Source: Streptomyces sp. CB02414 (GTDB taxonomy: Bacteria; Actinomycetota; Actinomycetes; Streptomycetales; Streptomycetaceae). Taken from it: a stretch of 64,000 bases of DNA. Of the stretch, positions 25,947-34,460 are shown piece by piece. The stretch's first letter is position 1. Each line of letters begins with the position of its first letter. The position numbers were made by a program, and so were the translations under genes. The notes beneath the pieces are model-generated. The model did no database searches. It was given only the letters and a program-made list of their open reading frames with translations, and was not told the origin of the DNA. Where the stretch lies: NCBI RefSeq assembly GCF_001905385.1, contig NZ_LIPF01000002.1, forward strand, positions 958,971 to 1,022,970, read 5' to 3'.

Positions 25947-27185
25947 TCAGTCGCCCTCGACCCGCTCCCAGGCGTCGCTGCCCAGCGGGTACGCGTAGTA
26001 GGAGCCGTCCTTGGAGGCGCTGGTGCGGAACGGCTTGCCGTGGTCGTCGACGCGCAGGGTGCCCTCCCGGCCGCCGCTCGACCACTCCAGCTCCAGGTAC
26101 CAGCTGACGTCGTGATCGCTGGTGTGCGCGTTGACGTGGAAGACCTCGGGGTCGGACTCGCTGACGGAGTACGGGAAGTCCCGCTGTCCCCCGATCGGCA
26201 TCGCCAGGGGGTTGCCCATGTCCAGCGCGACGTCGAAGGCCTTCACGCTCACCTCGCCGCCGCAGCCGTTGCCCATCACGTACTGGTTCCAGTCCAGCGG
26301 CGCCCCGCTGTTCACCACGCGTACGTGCAGGGCCTCCAGGACGACGGTCTCCGGACCGGTGCCCTGCACGGTGAGGACGGCGGTCTGCCGGTTCGCGGAG
26401 ACCGCGCCGTGGGCGGCGGCCCAGCCGACCGCGTCCTGCTGGGCGGGGGGCTTCAGCACGTTCTTCGGGCTGCGGTCGACGAGGAAGGCGTGGTCGCAGG
26501 GGGAGTCCCAGTAGTACGGGGTGGTCGAGACGGTGAGCATCGGGCCGTCGGCGGGCGCGCGGCGGCTCGGCGACGCGGAGGCACCGGCGTCCGTCGCGGA
26601 CGCCGAGGGGCTCGCGGACTCGGACGTGGAAGGGGACGCCGACGCGGAGGCGCTGCCGCTCGGGGTCGCCGGCGCGGTGGCGCTCCCGGACGCCGACAGG
26701 GAAGGCGGCACCGCACCGGCGGCCCCGGCGGGACCGCGCCGCCCGTCGTCGCCCGAGCCCGACACGAGGTTCGCCACGAGCGCCACGGCGACACTGACGG
26801 CGACGACGCCGGAAGCGGCGTAGAGGGCGGTGCGGGGGACACGGCGGCGGGGGGCGGGCGGCGTGGGCTCCTCGACGGCGACCGGAGGGTCCGGCTCCTC
26901 GGAGCCGCCGGTCTGCTCCTCGCCCTCGCCCTCGCCCTTCTTCACACCCCGCAGGGCGTCCGCGCGGATCCAGCGGCGGTGGAGTTCGAGCAGTTCCTCC
27001 GGGGTGGCCCGGCACACGCGGGCGAGGCGTTCGACGGGGGCGAACTCGACGGGTACGACCTCCCCGCTGACGTACCGGTGGAGGGTCGACGCGCTCATGT
27101 GCAGCCGCTTGCCCAGCGCCCCGTAGCTCAGCCCGGACCGCTCCTTGAGTTCCCTCAGCAGTCCCGCGAAGTCGTCCCCCGCCAC
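25947..27185 (-). CDS. XRE-family HTH protein with transmembrane helix and extracellular domain
   Basis: A 412-residue protein. The N-terminal HTH (FAGLLRELKERSGLSYGALGKRLHMSASTLHRYVSGE) is followed by a conserved RWIRADALR segment, an acidic linker and one TM helix (TALYAASGVVAVSVAVALVA, about 140-160). A Ser/Ala/Pro-rich spacer and a globular external domain containing HAFLVDRSPKNVLKPP and YYWDSPC follow. GTG 27185 follows GGGAGAGGGAGA; ATG 27218 is an in-frame alternative. It is the third membrane-anchored HTH protein in this 6-kb stretch. Confidence 0.78.
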   Translation of the reverse strand: MAGDDFAGLLRELKERSGLSYGALGKRLHMSASTLHRYVSGEVVPVEFAPVERLARVCRATPEELLELHRRWIRADALRGVKKGEGEGEEQTGGSEEPDPPVAVEEPTPPAPRRRVPRTALYAASGVVAVSVAVALVANLVSGSGDDGRRGPAGAAGAVPPSLSASGSATAPATPSGSASASASPSTSESASPSASATDAGASASPSRRAPADGPMLTVSTTPYYWDSPCDHAFLVDRSPKNVLKPPAQQDAVGWAAAHGAVSANRQTAVLTVQGTGPETVVLEALHVRVVNSGAPLDWNQYVMGNGCGGEVSVKAFDVALDMGNPLAMPIGGQRDFPYSVSESDPEVFHVNAHTSDHDVSWYLELEWSSGGREGTLRVDDHGKPFRTSASKDGSYYAYPLGSDAWERVEGD

Positions 27186-27393
27186 CGTTTCTCCCTCTCC
27201 CGCATCCCCGTACCGCATCCCAGCGGGAGGTCATTCCCGCAGGTCAGAGCCGTTCTCGGCATCCCAGTGTCCCGCATGCCCCGGCAGCTCTGGCGACCGG
27301 GACGGCCCCGGCCCCAAGCTGTGGTCATCCAAGCAGCCGCTCCCGGCGAACGGTCGAGCGGCTCACCTCAACTCCACCCGAAGGGGTCCACTC

Positions 27394-28101
27394 ATGTCCA
27401 CACGCACCGCCCGCCGCACCCGACTGTTCGCCGCCACCACGGTCGCGCTGGCCGCACTCGCCCTGACGGCGTGCGAGAGCGGCGACAGCTCCGACACGGG
27501 CGCCTCGGCACCGCCGTCCTCCGCCCCGGCCGGTGCGCAGAGCGAGCGGCCCGGCGGAGGGGAGGAGCCGGGCAGCGGCACCGAGGCCAACGGCTCGAAG
27601 GGAACGAACGGCTCCGCCGGCACGAACGGCTCCGCCGGCAAGCCGGACGAGGGTTCCGCCACCGGAGAGAGCAACGCCGCCTCCGACTCCGACCTGCCCG
27701 GCAAGTGCTCCGCCGCCGACGTGAAGATCACCGCGACGAAGGTGACCCGCCCCCTCAACCACCTGCTGCTGACCGCCACCAACACCGGCTCGAAGACGTG
27801 CATGCTGCCGCCGTACCCGGCGGCCCGCTTCGGCGAGGCCCAGGCGGTGCCGCCGGTCGCGGAGGCGACCAAGCCGCAGTCCCTGACCGGGGTCGAGCCC
27901 GGCAAGTCCGGCTACGCGGGCGTGGTGCTGTCGGCCGGCGACGGCAGCGGCGAGAACGGCTACGAGACGGACACCCTCACCGTCCCCTTCGAGGACGGCT
28001 CCATCGCCACCGTCGCCCTGCCCGCCGGCGGCGTGTACGTCGACAGCGCGCTGACGGTCACCTACTGGCAGACCGACATGGACGCCGCCCTCGGCCACTG
28101 A
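27394..28101 (+). CDS. DUF4232 domain lipoprotein
   Basis: A 235-residue lipoprotein with lipobox ALTAC (Cys near 28), a Gly/Ser/Glu linker with tandem NGSAGT repeats (27601-27640), then a DUF4232 domain with two Cys (GKCSAADVKIT, SKTCMLPPYP). Streptomyces genomes carry many such surface lipoproteins with unknown roles. Confidence 0.82.
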   Translation: MSTRTARRTRLFAATTVALAALALTACESGDSSDTGASAPPSSAPAGAQSERPGGGEEPGSGTEANGSKGTNGSAGTNGSAGKPDEGSATGESNAASDSDLPGKCSAADVKITATKVTRPLNHLLLTATNTGSKTCMLPPYPAARFGEAQAVPPVAEATKPQSLTGVEPGKSGYAGVVLSAGDGSGENGYETDTLTVPFEDGSIATVALPAGGVYVDSALTVTYWQTDMDAALGH

Positions 28102-28147
28102 AGGGGTGCCCGCACTCCCTGCGCGGGACACCGGGCGAGGTCGCCGC

Positions 28148-29140
28148 TCAGCGGAGGGTGCGAGCGACCTCGGTGGCCCAGTAGGTCAGGATGTTGCGCG
28201 CACCGGCCCGCTTGATGCCGGTGAGGGCCTCCAGGATGGCGCGGTCGCGGTCGATCCAGCCCTTCTCGGCGGCGGCCTCGATCATCGAGTACTCGCCGGA
28301 GATCTGGTAGGCGGCGACGGGCACGTCCGAGGCCTCGGCGACCTTGGCGAGGATGTCGAGGTAGGGGCCGGCCGGCTTGACCATCACCATGTCGGCGCCC
28401 TCCTCGAGGTCGAGGGCCAGCTCGCGCAGGGACTCGCGCACGTTGGCGGCATCCTGCTGGTAGGTCTTCCGGTCCCCCTTCAGCGAGGACCCGACGGCCT
28501 CCCGGAAGGGGCCGTAGAAGGCGGAGGCGTACTTGGCGGTGTACGCGAGGATCGCGACGTCCTCCCGCCCGATCTGGTCGAGGGCGTCACGGATGACCCC
28601 GATCTGCCCGTCCATCATCCCGCTGGGCCCGACCACGTGGGCGCCCGCGTCGGCCTGGACCTGTGCCATCTCGGCGTACCGCTCCAGGGTGGCGTCGTTG
28701 TCCACCCGCCCCTCGGCGTCGAGCACCCCGCAGTGCCCGTGGTCCGTGAACTCGTCGAGACACAGATCGGACATGACGAGCAGCTCGTCCCCGACCTCGG
28801 CCCGCACGTCCCGCAGCGCGACCTGCAGAATCCCGTCGGGGTCGGTGCCCGCAGTCCCGGCGGCGTCCTTCTTCCCCTCCTCGGGCACCCCGAAGAGCAT
28901 GATCCCGGAGACGCCCGCCTCGACCGCCTCCGCGGCGGCCTTCTTCAGCGTGTCCCGGGTGTGCTGCACGACCCCGGGCATCGCCGCGATCGGCACGGGC
29001 TCGCTCACGCCCTCGCGCACGAAGGCCGGGAGGATGAAGTCGGCGGGGTGCAGCCGGGTCTCGGCGACCATCCGACGCATGACAGGAGTGCTCCGCAGCC
29101 GCCTGGGCCGCGTACCGGGAAAGGATCCGTACGTCGACAT
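28148..29140 (-). CDS. hemB: Delta-aminolevulinic acid dehydratase (porphobilinogen synthase)
   Basis: A 330-residue enzyme that condenses two 5-aminolevulinates to porphobilinogen. Active-site lysines are in [14 protein letters not shown] and [10 protein letters not shown]. The metal loop reads [15 protein letters not shown], with Cys-x-Asp-x8-Cys rather than the three-Cys zinc form. This is a mixed ligand set that may prefer a different metal. ATG 29140 gives [16 protein letters not shown]. In this window it is 18 kb from hemD, hemC and hemA, with the lanthipeptide cluster in between. Confidence 0.94.
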   Translation of the reverse strand: MSTYGSFPGTRPRRLRSTPVMRRMVAETRLHPADFILPAFVREGVSEPVPIAAMPGVVQHTRDTLKKAAAEAVEAGVSGIMLFGVPEEGKKDAAGTAGTDPDGILQVALRDVRAEVGDELLVMSDLCLDEFTDHGHCGVLDAEGRVDNDATLERYAEMAQVQADAGAHVVGPSGMMDGQIGVIRDALDQIGREDVAILAYTAKYASAFYGPFREAVGSSLKGDRKTYQQDAANVRESLRELALDLEEGADMVMVKPAGPYLDILAKVAEASDVPVAAYQISGEYSMIEAAAEKGWIDRDRAILEALTGIKRAGARNILTYWATEVARTLR

Positions 29141-29226
29141 ACCACCTACGCTACGCCCGCCCCACCCGTGCCTTTGCCGACGACGAGTCGGCCCGGGACG
29201 AAGGCCCTCGCCCCACCTCGACCCCC

Positions 29227-29257
29227 TTGACCTCAACCAAGCTTCAGTTTCTACGGT
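29227..29257 (+). promoter_or_regulatory. Promoter with 19-bp spacer and dyad, MerR-type architecture
   Basis: TTGACC at 29227-29232 and TACGGT at 29252-29257 are 19 bp apart. The spacer begins CTCAACC and ends with CAGTTT, resembling the imperfect dyad of SoxR/MerR-regulated promoters. The downstream start codon is only 8 bases past the -10, so the mRNA may be leaderless or nearly so. Confidence 0.4.
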
Positions 29258-29264
29258 CGTCGCC

Positions 29265-29723
29265 ATGGACTACTCGCACAGCGACGCCGAACTGATCCGC
29301 CAGCCCGCCGGCTACTGGACCTGGGCCGCCTACAAGGCCGTCGTCACCCGCGTCCGGACCGCCCTGGCCGAACTCGGCACGACTCAGCCCCAGTGGTGGG
29401 TGCTGGCCCAGGTGGCCCGCGCCGACACCCCGAAGACCCGCGCCGAGATCTCCACCCTCCTGCGCAACTACCTCGACACGGGCCCGGAGTCGATGGAGTC
29501 GGAGATCGACGCGACCGTCACCAACGGCTGGATCACGCAGACCCCCGACGGCCACCTGGCCCTCACCCCCGCGGGCAGGGCGTTCTTCGACAAGGCCGCC
29601 GCCCTCCAGGACGACCTGTGGACGGAACGCCACGCCGGAATCTCCGACGACGAGTACCTGACCACCATGAAGGTGCTCCAGCGCTTCATCCACAACACGG
29701 GCGGCAAGGCCTGGCACCACTGA
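29265..29723 (+). CDS. MarR-like winged-helix regulator
   Basis: A 152-residue helical protein with a MarR-type layout: [22 protein letters not shown] (dimer helix), [14 protein letters not shown], a helix pair with [25 protein letters not shown], the wing [17 protein letters not shown], and a C-terminal dimer helix. It stands alone and starts at ATG 29265. The ligand is unknown. Confidence 0.78.
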   Translation: MDYSHSDAELIRQPAGYWTWAAYKAVVTRVRTALAELGTTQPQWWVLAQVARADTPKTRAEISTLLRNYLDTGPESMESEIDATVTNGWITQTPDGHLALTPAGRAFFDKAAALQDDLWTERHAGISDDEYLTTMKVLQRFIHNTGGKAWHH

Positions 29724-29740
29724 GCCGCCGACCGGGAGCC

Positions 29741-30640
29741 CTACGGGGCCGGAGGCGCGGCCGGCGGCCACGGCACCTCGGCCAGCAAGGGCAGCAACAC
29801 CTCCTCCTCGTAGTCGAGGTGCGCGTTGAGCTGCGCTGACATCTCGTCCAGCTCGGCCCGGAAGCGCCGGGGGTCGGCGATGGCGACACCGGCCAGGAGG
29901 GCCGCCAGCTCGCTCTGGACGCGGCCGACGGCCCGGTGTTCGTCCGCGAGCCGGTCGAAGACGTCGGTCAGGTGCGGGTGGTGACGGGCGATCCCCGGGA
30001 ACAGGTGGCCGTCCTCGCTCACGTGGTGGAACTCCAGCGCCTGGCAGAACGCCAGGCACCGTTGCCGGATCTGCAGCCCGAGTCCCGGCGGCGCACCGGC
30101 CGGTCCCGGCGCCGCGAAGTACGCCTCGGTCTCCGCCCGCACCTGCCGCAACTGCCCCCGCAGCCAGGTGTGCACCTCCAGCAGCTTGCCGGCCAGGGTC
30201 CGCACCTCCCCCGGCCCCTCCCACCCCTCGGGCTCGGCCCGCTCCAGCGCCACCACCGGCAGCGGCCGCGAGGTCCCCTCCTGGTAGTCGCCGTAACCGG
30301 GCACGGCCCGCACGACGTGCGCGAACAGCTCCTCGCGCCGCGCTCCCTCGGCGGGAACGGCGAGCGCCTCGAAGCTCGACGTGCCCACCTCCACCCGTAC
30401 GACGGGGTGGGCGAGCAGGTTGTGGTACCAGCCGGGGTGCCGGGGGCCACCGAGGTTGGACCCGACCACGAGGAGCGATTCCCCGTGCCGGACGTAGCCG
30501 AGCGGCGTGGTCCGCGAAGCTCCCGACCGAGCACCCGTGGTGGTCAGCAGAAGCAGGTCCCCGCCTTCGAAGGGACCACCGACCTTCCCCTCGTTGGCGC
30601 GGAATTCATCGATGACGGACTGGTTGAAAGACGTGGGCAT
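29741..30640 (-). CDS. Nitroreductase/deazaflavin-type domain fused to hemerythrin domain
   Basis: A 299-residue two-domain protein. Residues 1-130 match the F420/DDN nitroreductase family (FNQSVIDEFRANEGKVGGPF, LLLLTTTGARSGASRTTPLGYV, GGPRHPGWYHNLLAHPVV). Residues about 150-290 are a hemerythrin HHE domain with His/Glu iron ligands (HTWLRGQL, HHVSEDGHLFPGI, DEHRAVGR, HLDYEEEVLLPLL). The fusion would join F420- or flavin-dependent reduction to a di-iron oxygen sensor. ATG 30640 fits the family start MPTSFNQSV; ATG 30658 is also in frame. Confidence 0.82.
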   Translation of the reverse strand: MPTSFNQSVIDEFRANEGKVGGPFEGGDLLLLTTTGARSGASRTTPLGYVRHGESLLVVGSNLGGPRHPGWYHNLLAHPVVRVEVGTSSFEALAVPAEGARREELFAHVVRAVPGYGDYQEGTSRPLPVVALERAEPEGWEGPGEVRTLAGKLLEVHTWLRGQLRQVRAETEAYFAAPGPAGAPPGLGLQIRQRCLAFCQALEFHHVSEDGHLFPGIARHHPHLTDVFDRLADEHRAVGRVQSELAALLAGVAIADPRRFRAELDEMSAQLNAHLDYEEEVLLPLLAEVPWPPAAPPAP

Positions 30641-30981
30641 ACGGTTCCGTGTCTCCATGGCGGCAGGCCGCGGCGCGCGGCGCGCGGCGCGGTGCCGGAA
30701 AGGGTGAAGTGAAGAAGAGAGAGGAGAGGACGACGACGTGCGGAAGCGCTACGTCGTGTCAGGGCGCGGAGTGGTGACTCAACACGTACCCCTTGACTGC
30801 CAGGGCGCTCGCCCGATCGCCGGCCGGCCCACTGCTCTTTGACCGGCGCCACGCGGCACCAGCCTCATTACACGCACCCCGCCGCCGGCTGTCAACGCAC
30901 CGCAGTCCGAAAACGCGGAATCCGCCCGGCCGCGGACGGGGCTGCGGCATGGGGCGGATTCGGGTACGGCTACGGCTGTGA

Positions 30982-31215
30982 CTACGGCTGGGAGCGGCCC
31001 TCGATCTTCGCCTGCTCGACCAGCTCGGCGTACGCGTCGGGTTCGTCCAGGTGGTCCTCGCTCAGCAGGAGCATCGACCAGGGCACCGGGCACGGCGGCG
31101 CGTGGTCGGGGTCCGGGCACAGGAGGGCGGCGACGCGTGCCTTGATCTTCTCTGCCTCCTCCTGGCTCGCGTACAGGCCCAGCCGCAGCTCGTAGACGCC
31201 TCGCTCTTCGGACAC
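30982..31215 (-). CDS. Small conserved hypothetical protein
   Basis: A 77-residue protein (MSEERGVYELRLGLYASQEEAEKIKARVAALLCPDPDHAPPC...). The N-terminal half resembles a SPOR-like beta-alpha unit: strand YELRLGLY followed by a helix of Glu/Ala. AGGAGA lies 8 bases before GTG 31215; GTG 31221 is too close to it. Function is unknown. Confidence 0.6.
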   Translation of the reverse strand: MSEERGVYELRLGLYASQEEAEKIKARVAALLCPDPDHAPPCPVPWSMLLLSEDHLDEPDAYAELVEQAKIEGRSQP

Positions 31216-31250
31216 GGGCACTCTCTCCTGTTCGGGAGGGGACGGACGGG

Positions 31251-31280
31251 AGGAAGGGGGAGACGCGTCTCCCCCTTCCT
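31251..31280. terminator. 30-bp perfect palindrome, probable terminator
   Basis: AGGAAGGGGGAGACG followed by its exact complement CGTCTCCCCCTTCCT forms a hairpin at 31251-31280, 17 bases past the secreted-protein stop. With no unpaired bases the loop would form from the central ACGCGT. It probably ends the upstream reverse-strand transcript. Confidence 0.65.
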
Positions 31281-31296
31281 CTTCCTCCGCTCCGTT

Positions 31297-31620
31297 CTAC
31301 CAGACACGCTTCGCGTCGCAGTGGCGCTTGTAGTGCCCCGACGGGACGGGCACGTTGCGCTTGGCGTCCTTGATGGCCGCGTCCTTGGAGTTGCCGGAGC
31401 CGTCCGCCCGGTCGTACCCGACGACGTTGTTGTCGCTGATGCGGACGATCTGGCACTGCACGGTGGCGTGCCAGGTCTTCAGGACGCCCATCTCGGCCGC
31501 CGGGGGCGCGGCGGACGCGGTACCGGCCGACGCGACGGGCGCGACGAGGCCGCCGAGCGCGATGGTCATAACGCCGACGGCGAGCGTGCGGCGCAGCGCG
31601 CCCGGCTTCGTCTTCTTCAT
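31297..31620 (-). CDS. Small secreted protein
   Basis: A 107-residue exported protein. The signal peptide covers residues 1-38 (MKKTKPGALRRTLAVGVMT..., Ala-rich cleavage zone), with a mature part of about 65 residues containing two Cys (VQCQIVR, RHCDAKRVW), probably one disulfide. AAGGAGG precedes ATG 31620. Function is unknown. It is divergent from the lanthipeptide immunity genes and marks the left border of that cluster. Confidence 0.72.
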   Translation of the reverse strand: MKKTKPGALRRTLAVGVMTIALGGLVAPVASAGTASAAPPAAEMGVLKTWHATVQCQIVRISDNNVVGYDRADGSGNSKDAAIKDAKRNVPVPSGHYKRHCDAKRVW

Positions 31621-31763
31621 CGTGGCCCTCCTTGACAGCAGTGGAACCGGAACGTCCACGAGCCTCACATCCGGCCCCGGCGCCTGTCCCCGTCCGCCGG
31701 GCCGATTGGCAGGCGGCTGACACCATCGGGCAGCTGTCCGCCGACTGCCACCGCGCCGGCGGT

Positions 31764-31788
31764 GAACCGGTCCTCCCGTCGCCGCTAC
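31764..31788 (+). promoter_or_regulatory. ECF-type promoter upstream of lanthipeptide immunity ABC genes
   Basis: GAACC (31764-31768), a 15-base spacer and GCTAC (31784-31788), followed by GTAC. The same -35/-10 pair with the same spacer precedes the cluster sigma gene (38965-38941) and the lipoprotein/ABC operon (37417-37393). Transcription would begin about 55 bases upstream of the permease GTG. Confidence 0.72.
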
Positions 31789-31848
31789 GTACCCGTACGT
31801 ACTCGTCGTCCATGGCGTCACCGACAGTGGCCAGGCAGGAGAACCATC

Positions 31849-32655
31849 GTGCACGAGACGGCCGTCCAGCCCCCTCCCGCACCGGGGAAACGCGACAACC
31901 CCTCGCTGGTGACCGTGGTGAGCACCGAGCTCGCCCGCAACAAGCGGGGGTTCCTGCCGTGGTACCACCTGCTCGCCCCGGTGATCATCACCGTTCCGCT
32001 CTTCCTGGGTTCCCTCGGCTCCTCCGAGGCGAAGGCCGGGCAGACCTTCGAGGTGTTCCGGAACGTGACGCTGGAGTTCTGGGGCGTGCTGGTCCCGATG
32101 ACCGCGGGCCTGGCCGCGGCGCTGTCGGTCCGCGCCGACCAGGACGCCTGGCGGCTGCTGCTGTCCTACGGGGTGCCCCGGTGGCGCTACTTCGTCGGCA
32201 AGGTGGCCATGCTCGGCGTGCTGGGTCTCGTCTCCTCCACCGTGCTGCTGGTCATGCTGTCCCTGGGGGCGGCGATCAGCGGGAAGTTCCCGGAGGCGAT
32301 GGGCACCGTCGCGGCGGCGGTGTACCTGCCGTGGCTGGTGGGGCTGTCCATGACCGCGCTGGCCGTGCTGGTCGTCATGGTGTGGGGCATGGGCCCAGGC
32401 ATCGGGGTGGGCGTCGCGGGGCTGCTGTGCGGCGCGCTCGTGTCGGACAAGTCCTTCTGGTACGCGGTGCCGTTCTCCTGGCCGATGCGAGTGGTGCTGC
32501 CGCTGGCCGGGATCGGGCCCAACGGGGTGCCGCTGCCCGACGACAGTCCGGTGACCGAGATGTCGGCCATCCCGCTCGCGGTGGCCCTGGCCGCCGTGCT
32601 GACCGCCCTCCTGCTGGTCGCCGGCAGCCTGCACATGAGCCGTAAGGAGATCTGA
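31849..32655 (+). CDS. Lanthipeptide immunity ABC transporter permease (LanE-type)
   Basis: A 268-residue ABC-2 type permease with six hydrophobic helices (LLAPVIITVPLFLGSL, VTLEFWGVLVPMTAGLAAALSV, VAMLGVLGLVSSTVLLVMLSL and others). WRLLLSYGVPRWRYFVGKVAML is the usual cytosolic coupling loop. GTG 31849 follows CAGGAGA. It is two bases upstream of its ATPase and under a cluster ECF promoter. By position and family it corresponds to the MibE/PspE side of an EF immunity pair; this is inference. Confidence 0.8.
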   Translation: MHETAVQPPPAPGKRDNPSLVTVVSTELARNKRGFLPWYHLLAPVIITVPLFLGSLGSSEAKAGQTFEVFRNVTLEFWGVLVPMTAGLAAALSVRADQDAWRLLLSYGVPRWRYFVGKVAMLGVLGLVSSTVLLVMLSLGAAISGKFPEAMGTVAAAVYLPWLVGLSMTALAVLVVMVWGMGPGIGVGVAGLLCGALVSDKSFWYAVPFSWPMRVVLPLAGIGPNGVPLPDDSPVTEMSAIPLAVALAAVLTALLLVAGSLHMSRKEI

Positions 32656-32657
32656 CC

Positions 32658-33407
32658 GTGAGCATGCCGACACCGCACAGCGCGGGCGTCCCGGCGACGC
32701 CGGCGCTCGTCATCCGCCAGCTGCACAAGCACTACGGCGCCCACCGCGCCCTGGCCGGCGTGGACCTCACGGTCGGCGCCGGGGAGGTCTACGGGCTGCT
32801 GGGGCCGAACGGGGCGGGGAAGACGACGCTGATGAAGGCACTGCTGGGCCTGCAGCGGCCGACGTCGGGCGCCATCGAGATCCTCGGCCGGCCGGTCGGG
32901 CGGGAGTCGCTGGCGCAGGTGGGGGCGCTGATCGAGGTGCCCGGGCTGTGGCCGACACTGACCGGCGACGAGACGATGCGGGTGCACGCGAGGCTGCGCG
33001 GGGTGCCCGAGGAGTGGATCGAACCGGCACTGCGGCTGGTGTCGATGACCGAGGCGCGGGGGCGCCGGGTCAAGGAGTACTCGCTCGGCATGCGCTGGCG
33101 GCTGGGCATCGCCGTGGCCCTGCTGGCCCGGCCCCGGCTGATCGTGCTGGACGAGCCCACCAACGGCCTCGACCCCGTCGGCATCCGCGAGATGCGCGGC
33201 ATCATCCGCTCGCTCGCCGCGGAGGGGGCGGCGGTGCTGATCGCCAGCCACCAGCTCGCCGAGGTCGCCCAGGTGTGCGACCGGGTGCAGGTGCTGGTGG
33301 CCGGCCGCACCCGGTACGAGGGTTCGCTGGCGGGGCTGGCCCTCGACGGGGACGTGGAGGCCGGGTTCTTCCGGCTGCTGGAGACCGCCGATGCCGGCGT
33401 CGGCTGA
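32658..33407 (+). CDS. Lanthipeptide immunity ABC transporter ATPase (LanF-type)
   Basis: A 249-residue ATPase of the bacteriocin-resistance (BcrA/LanF) group. Walker A is [18 protein letters not shown] and Walker B LIVLDEPTNGLDPVG. The signature is degenerate: KEYSLGMRWRLGIA instead of LSGG, as usual in LanF proteins. H-loop His is in IASHQLAE. Start GTG 32658. It probably drives removal of the lantibiotic from the producer's membrane together with the upstream permease. Confidence 0.85.
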   Translation: MSMPTPHSAGVPATPALVIRQLHKHYGAHRALAGVDLTVGAGEVYGLLGPNGAGKTTLMKALLGLQRPTSGAIEILGRPVGRESLAQVGALIEVPGLWPTLTGDETMRVHARLRGVPEEWIEPALRLVSMTEARGRRVKEYSLGMRWRLGIAVALLARPRLIVLDEPTNGLDPVGIREMRGIIRSLAAEGAAVLIASHQLAEVAQVCDRVQVLVAGRTRYEGSLAGLALDGDVEAGFFRLLETADAGVG

Positions 33408-33411
33408 CCGG

Positions 33412-33456
33412 CCGTCCGCCGACGGCCCGGACGTCTCCGGTGCCGTCGGCGGACGG
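33412..33456. terminator. Terminator between immunity ATPase and LuxR-type regulator genes
   Basis: CCGTCCGCCGACGGC (33412-33426) pairs perfectly with 33442-33456 around a 15-base loop, between the convergent stops at 33407 and 33493. Confidence 0.75.
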
Positions 33457-33492
33457 TGGGCGGGTGGCGGTCGGCGGGCGGTCGGCGCGTGC

Positions 33493-34326
33493 TCAGCCGA
33501 CGCGGTCGCGGCGCTGCCGGTGCAGCCCGAGCCGGCCGGCGGCCGACATCAGCTCGGCCCGGCTGCCGACGCCCAGCGCGTCGTACAGCTTGCGGATCCG
33601 GCGGTACATGGACCGCTCCGAGCAGTAGTAGTGGCGGGCGATCTCGGTCACGGTCATGGCCGTGCAGAGCAGCCGCACCAGCTCCCCGTCGTACTCGGGC
33701 GGGGCGGGCGCCGGGGGCGGTTCGGGCGAGCCGCGCAGGGCCGGGTCCGCGCGCCGGTCGTCGGCGCCGTGTTTGATGCCGTGGCCTTCGCCCTGGTGCC
33801 GGACGTGGCCGGCCGGTATGGCGCGGAGCCGGGTCGTGGCGGGGTCGGCGGCCGGGCCGGAGCGGGCCGCCGTGGTCACGCGGTGGGCCCGGATGTGTGC
33901 GCGCAGCAGGTCGGTCTGGGCGTCACCGGGTATCGCGAGGTTGAGGACGAAGTCGGCGCCGGCCCGGATCCCGTAGTAGGTCCGCAGCCCGGAGATGTCG
34001 TGGGTGACGGCGACGAGCAGGGACATCGGGTGCCGGGCCCGGACGGCCCGCAGGCTGTCGGCCTGGGGTTCGCTGATCACCGGCACCAGCACCGGCAGGT
34101 CGAGCGGGCGGCCGGGCGCGGTGAGGTCCTCGTCGTCGACGAACTCCACGCGGCGCAGGCCTGAGCGGAGCCGGCCGAGCGGGGCGTACGGCGTGGCGAA
34201 GTAGTCGCCGAGGCCGGAGTGGACCAGGGCGTCGGGCCCGGTCGTGGGGTCCGCGGCGTGGCGGCTGTGGAGTATGGGACGGTTCTGCTGGTCACGCTGA
34301 TCCTGGTCATGATCGTGCGGTTGCAC
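33493..34326 (-). CDS. LuxR-type regulator of the lanthipeptide cluster (PspR/MibR-like)
   Basis: A 277-residue protein without a receiver domain. Residues about 40-130 form an alpha/beta region (DLPVLVPVISEPQADSLRAVRARH, LLVAVTHDISGLRTYYGIRAGADFVL) like a degenerate receiver, followed by a Pro/Arg linker and a C-terminal LuxR-type HTH (TAMTVTEIARHYYCSERSMYRRIRKLYDALGVGSRAEL). GTG 34326 follows GGGGGAAA and gives an N-terminus rich in His, Asp and Gln. In the related psp and mib clusters a LuxR-type protein activates the precursor operon; the same role is inferred. Confidence 0.82.
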   Translation of the reverse strand: MQPHDHDQDQRDQQNRPILHSRHAADPTTGPDALVHSGLGDYFATPYAPLGRLRSGLRRVEFVDDEDLTAPGRPLDLPVLVPVISEPQADSLRAVRARHPMSLLVAVTHDISGLRTYYGIRAGADFVLNLAIPGDAQTDLLRAHIRAHRVTTAARSGPAADPATTRLRAIPAGHVRHQGEGHGIKHGADDRRADPALRGSPEPPPAPAPPEYDGELVRLLCTAMTVTEIARHYYCSERSMYRRIRKLYDALGVGSRAELMSAAGRLGLHRQRRDRVG

Positions 34327-34419
34327 AGCGTTTTCCCCCGAGTTGATCGTTCTTGCCTGGTTGCGGTGTCCTGACTTCTTCCTGGGTGTTCGGCTTCTTC
34401 GACTCTTCGGCTTCCGGAG

Positions 34420-34443
34420 GTCACTGGCGGTCAGCCCAGTGAC
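34420..34443. other. 8-bp perfect inverted repeat between lipoprotein and regulator genes
   Basis: GTCACTGG (34420-34427) and CCAGTGAC (34436-34443) flank an 8-base centre in the 134-base gap. It may be a weak terminator of the lipoprotein operon or an operator controlling the regulator gene. No cluster-type ECF promoter was found in this gap. Confidence 0.4.
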
Positions 34444-34460
34444 ACGGGGACCTTGTTGGG

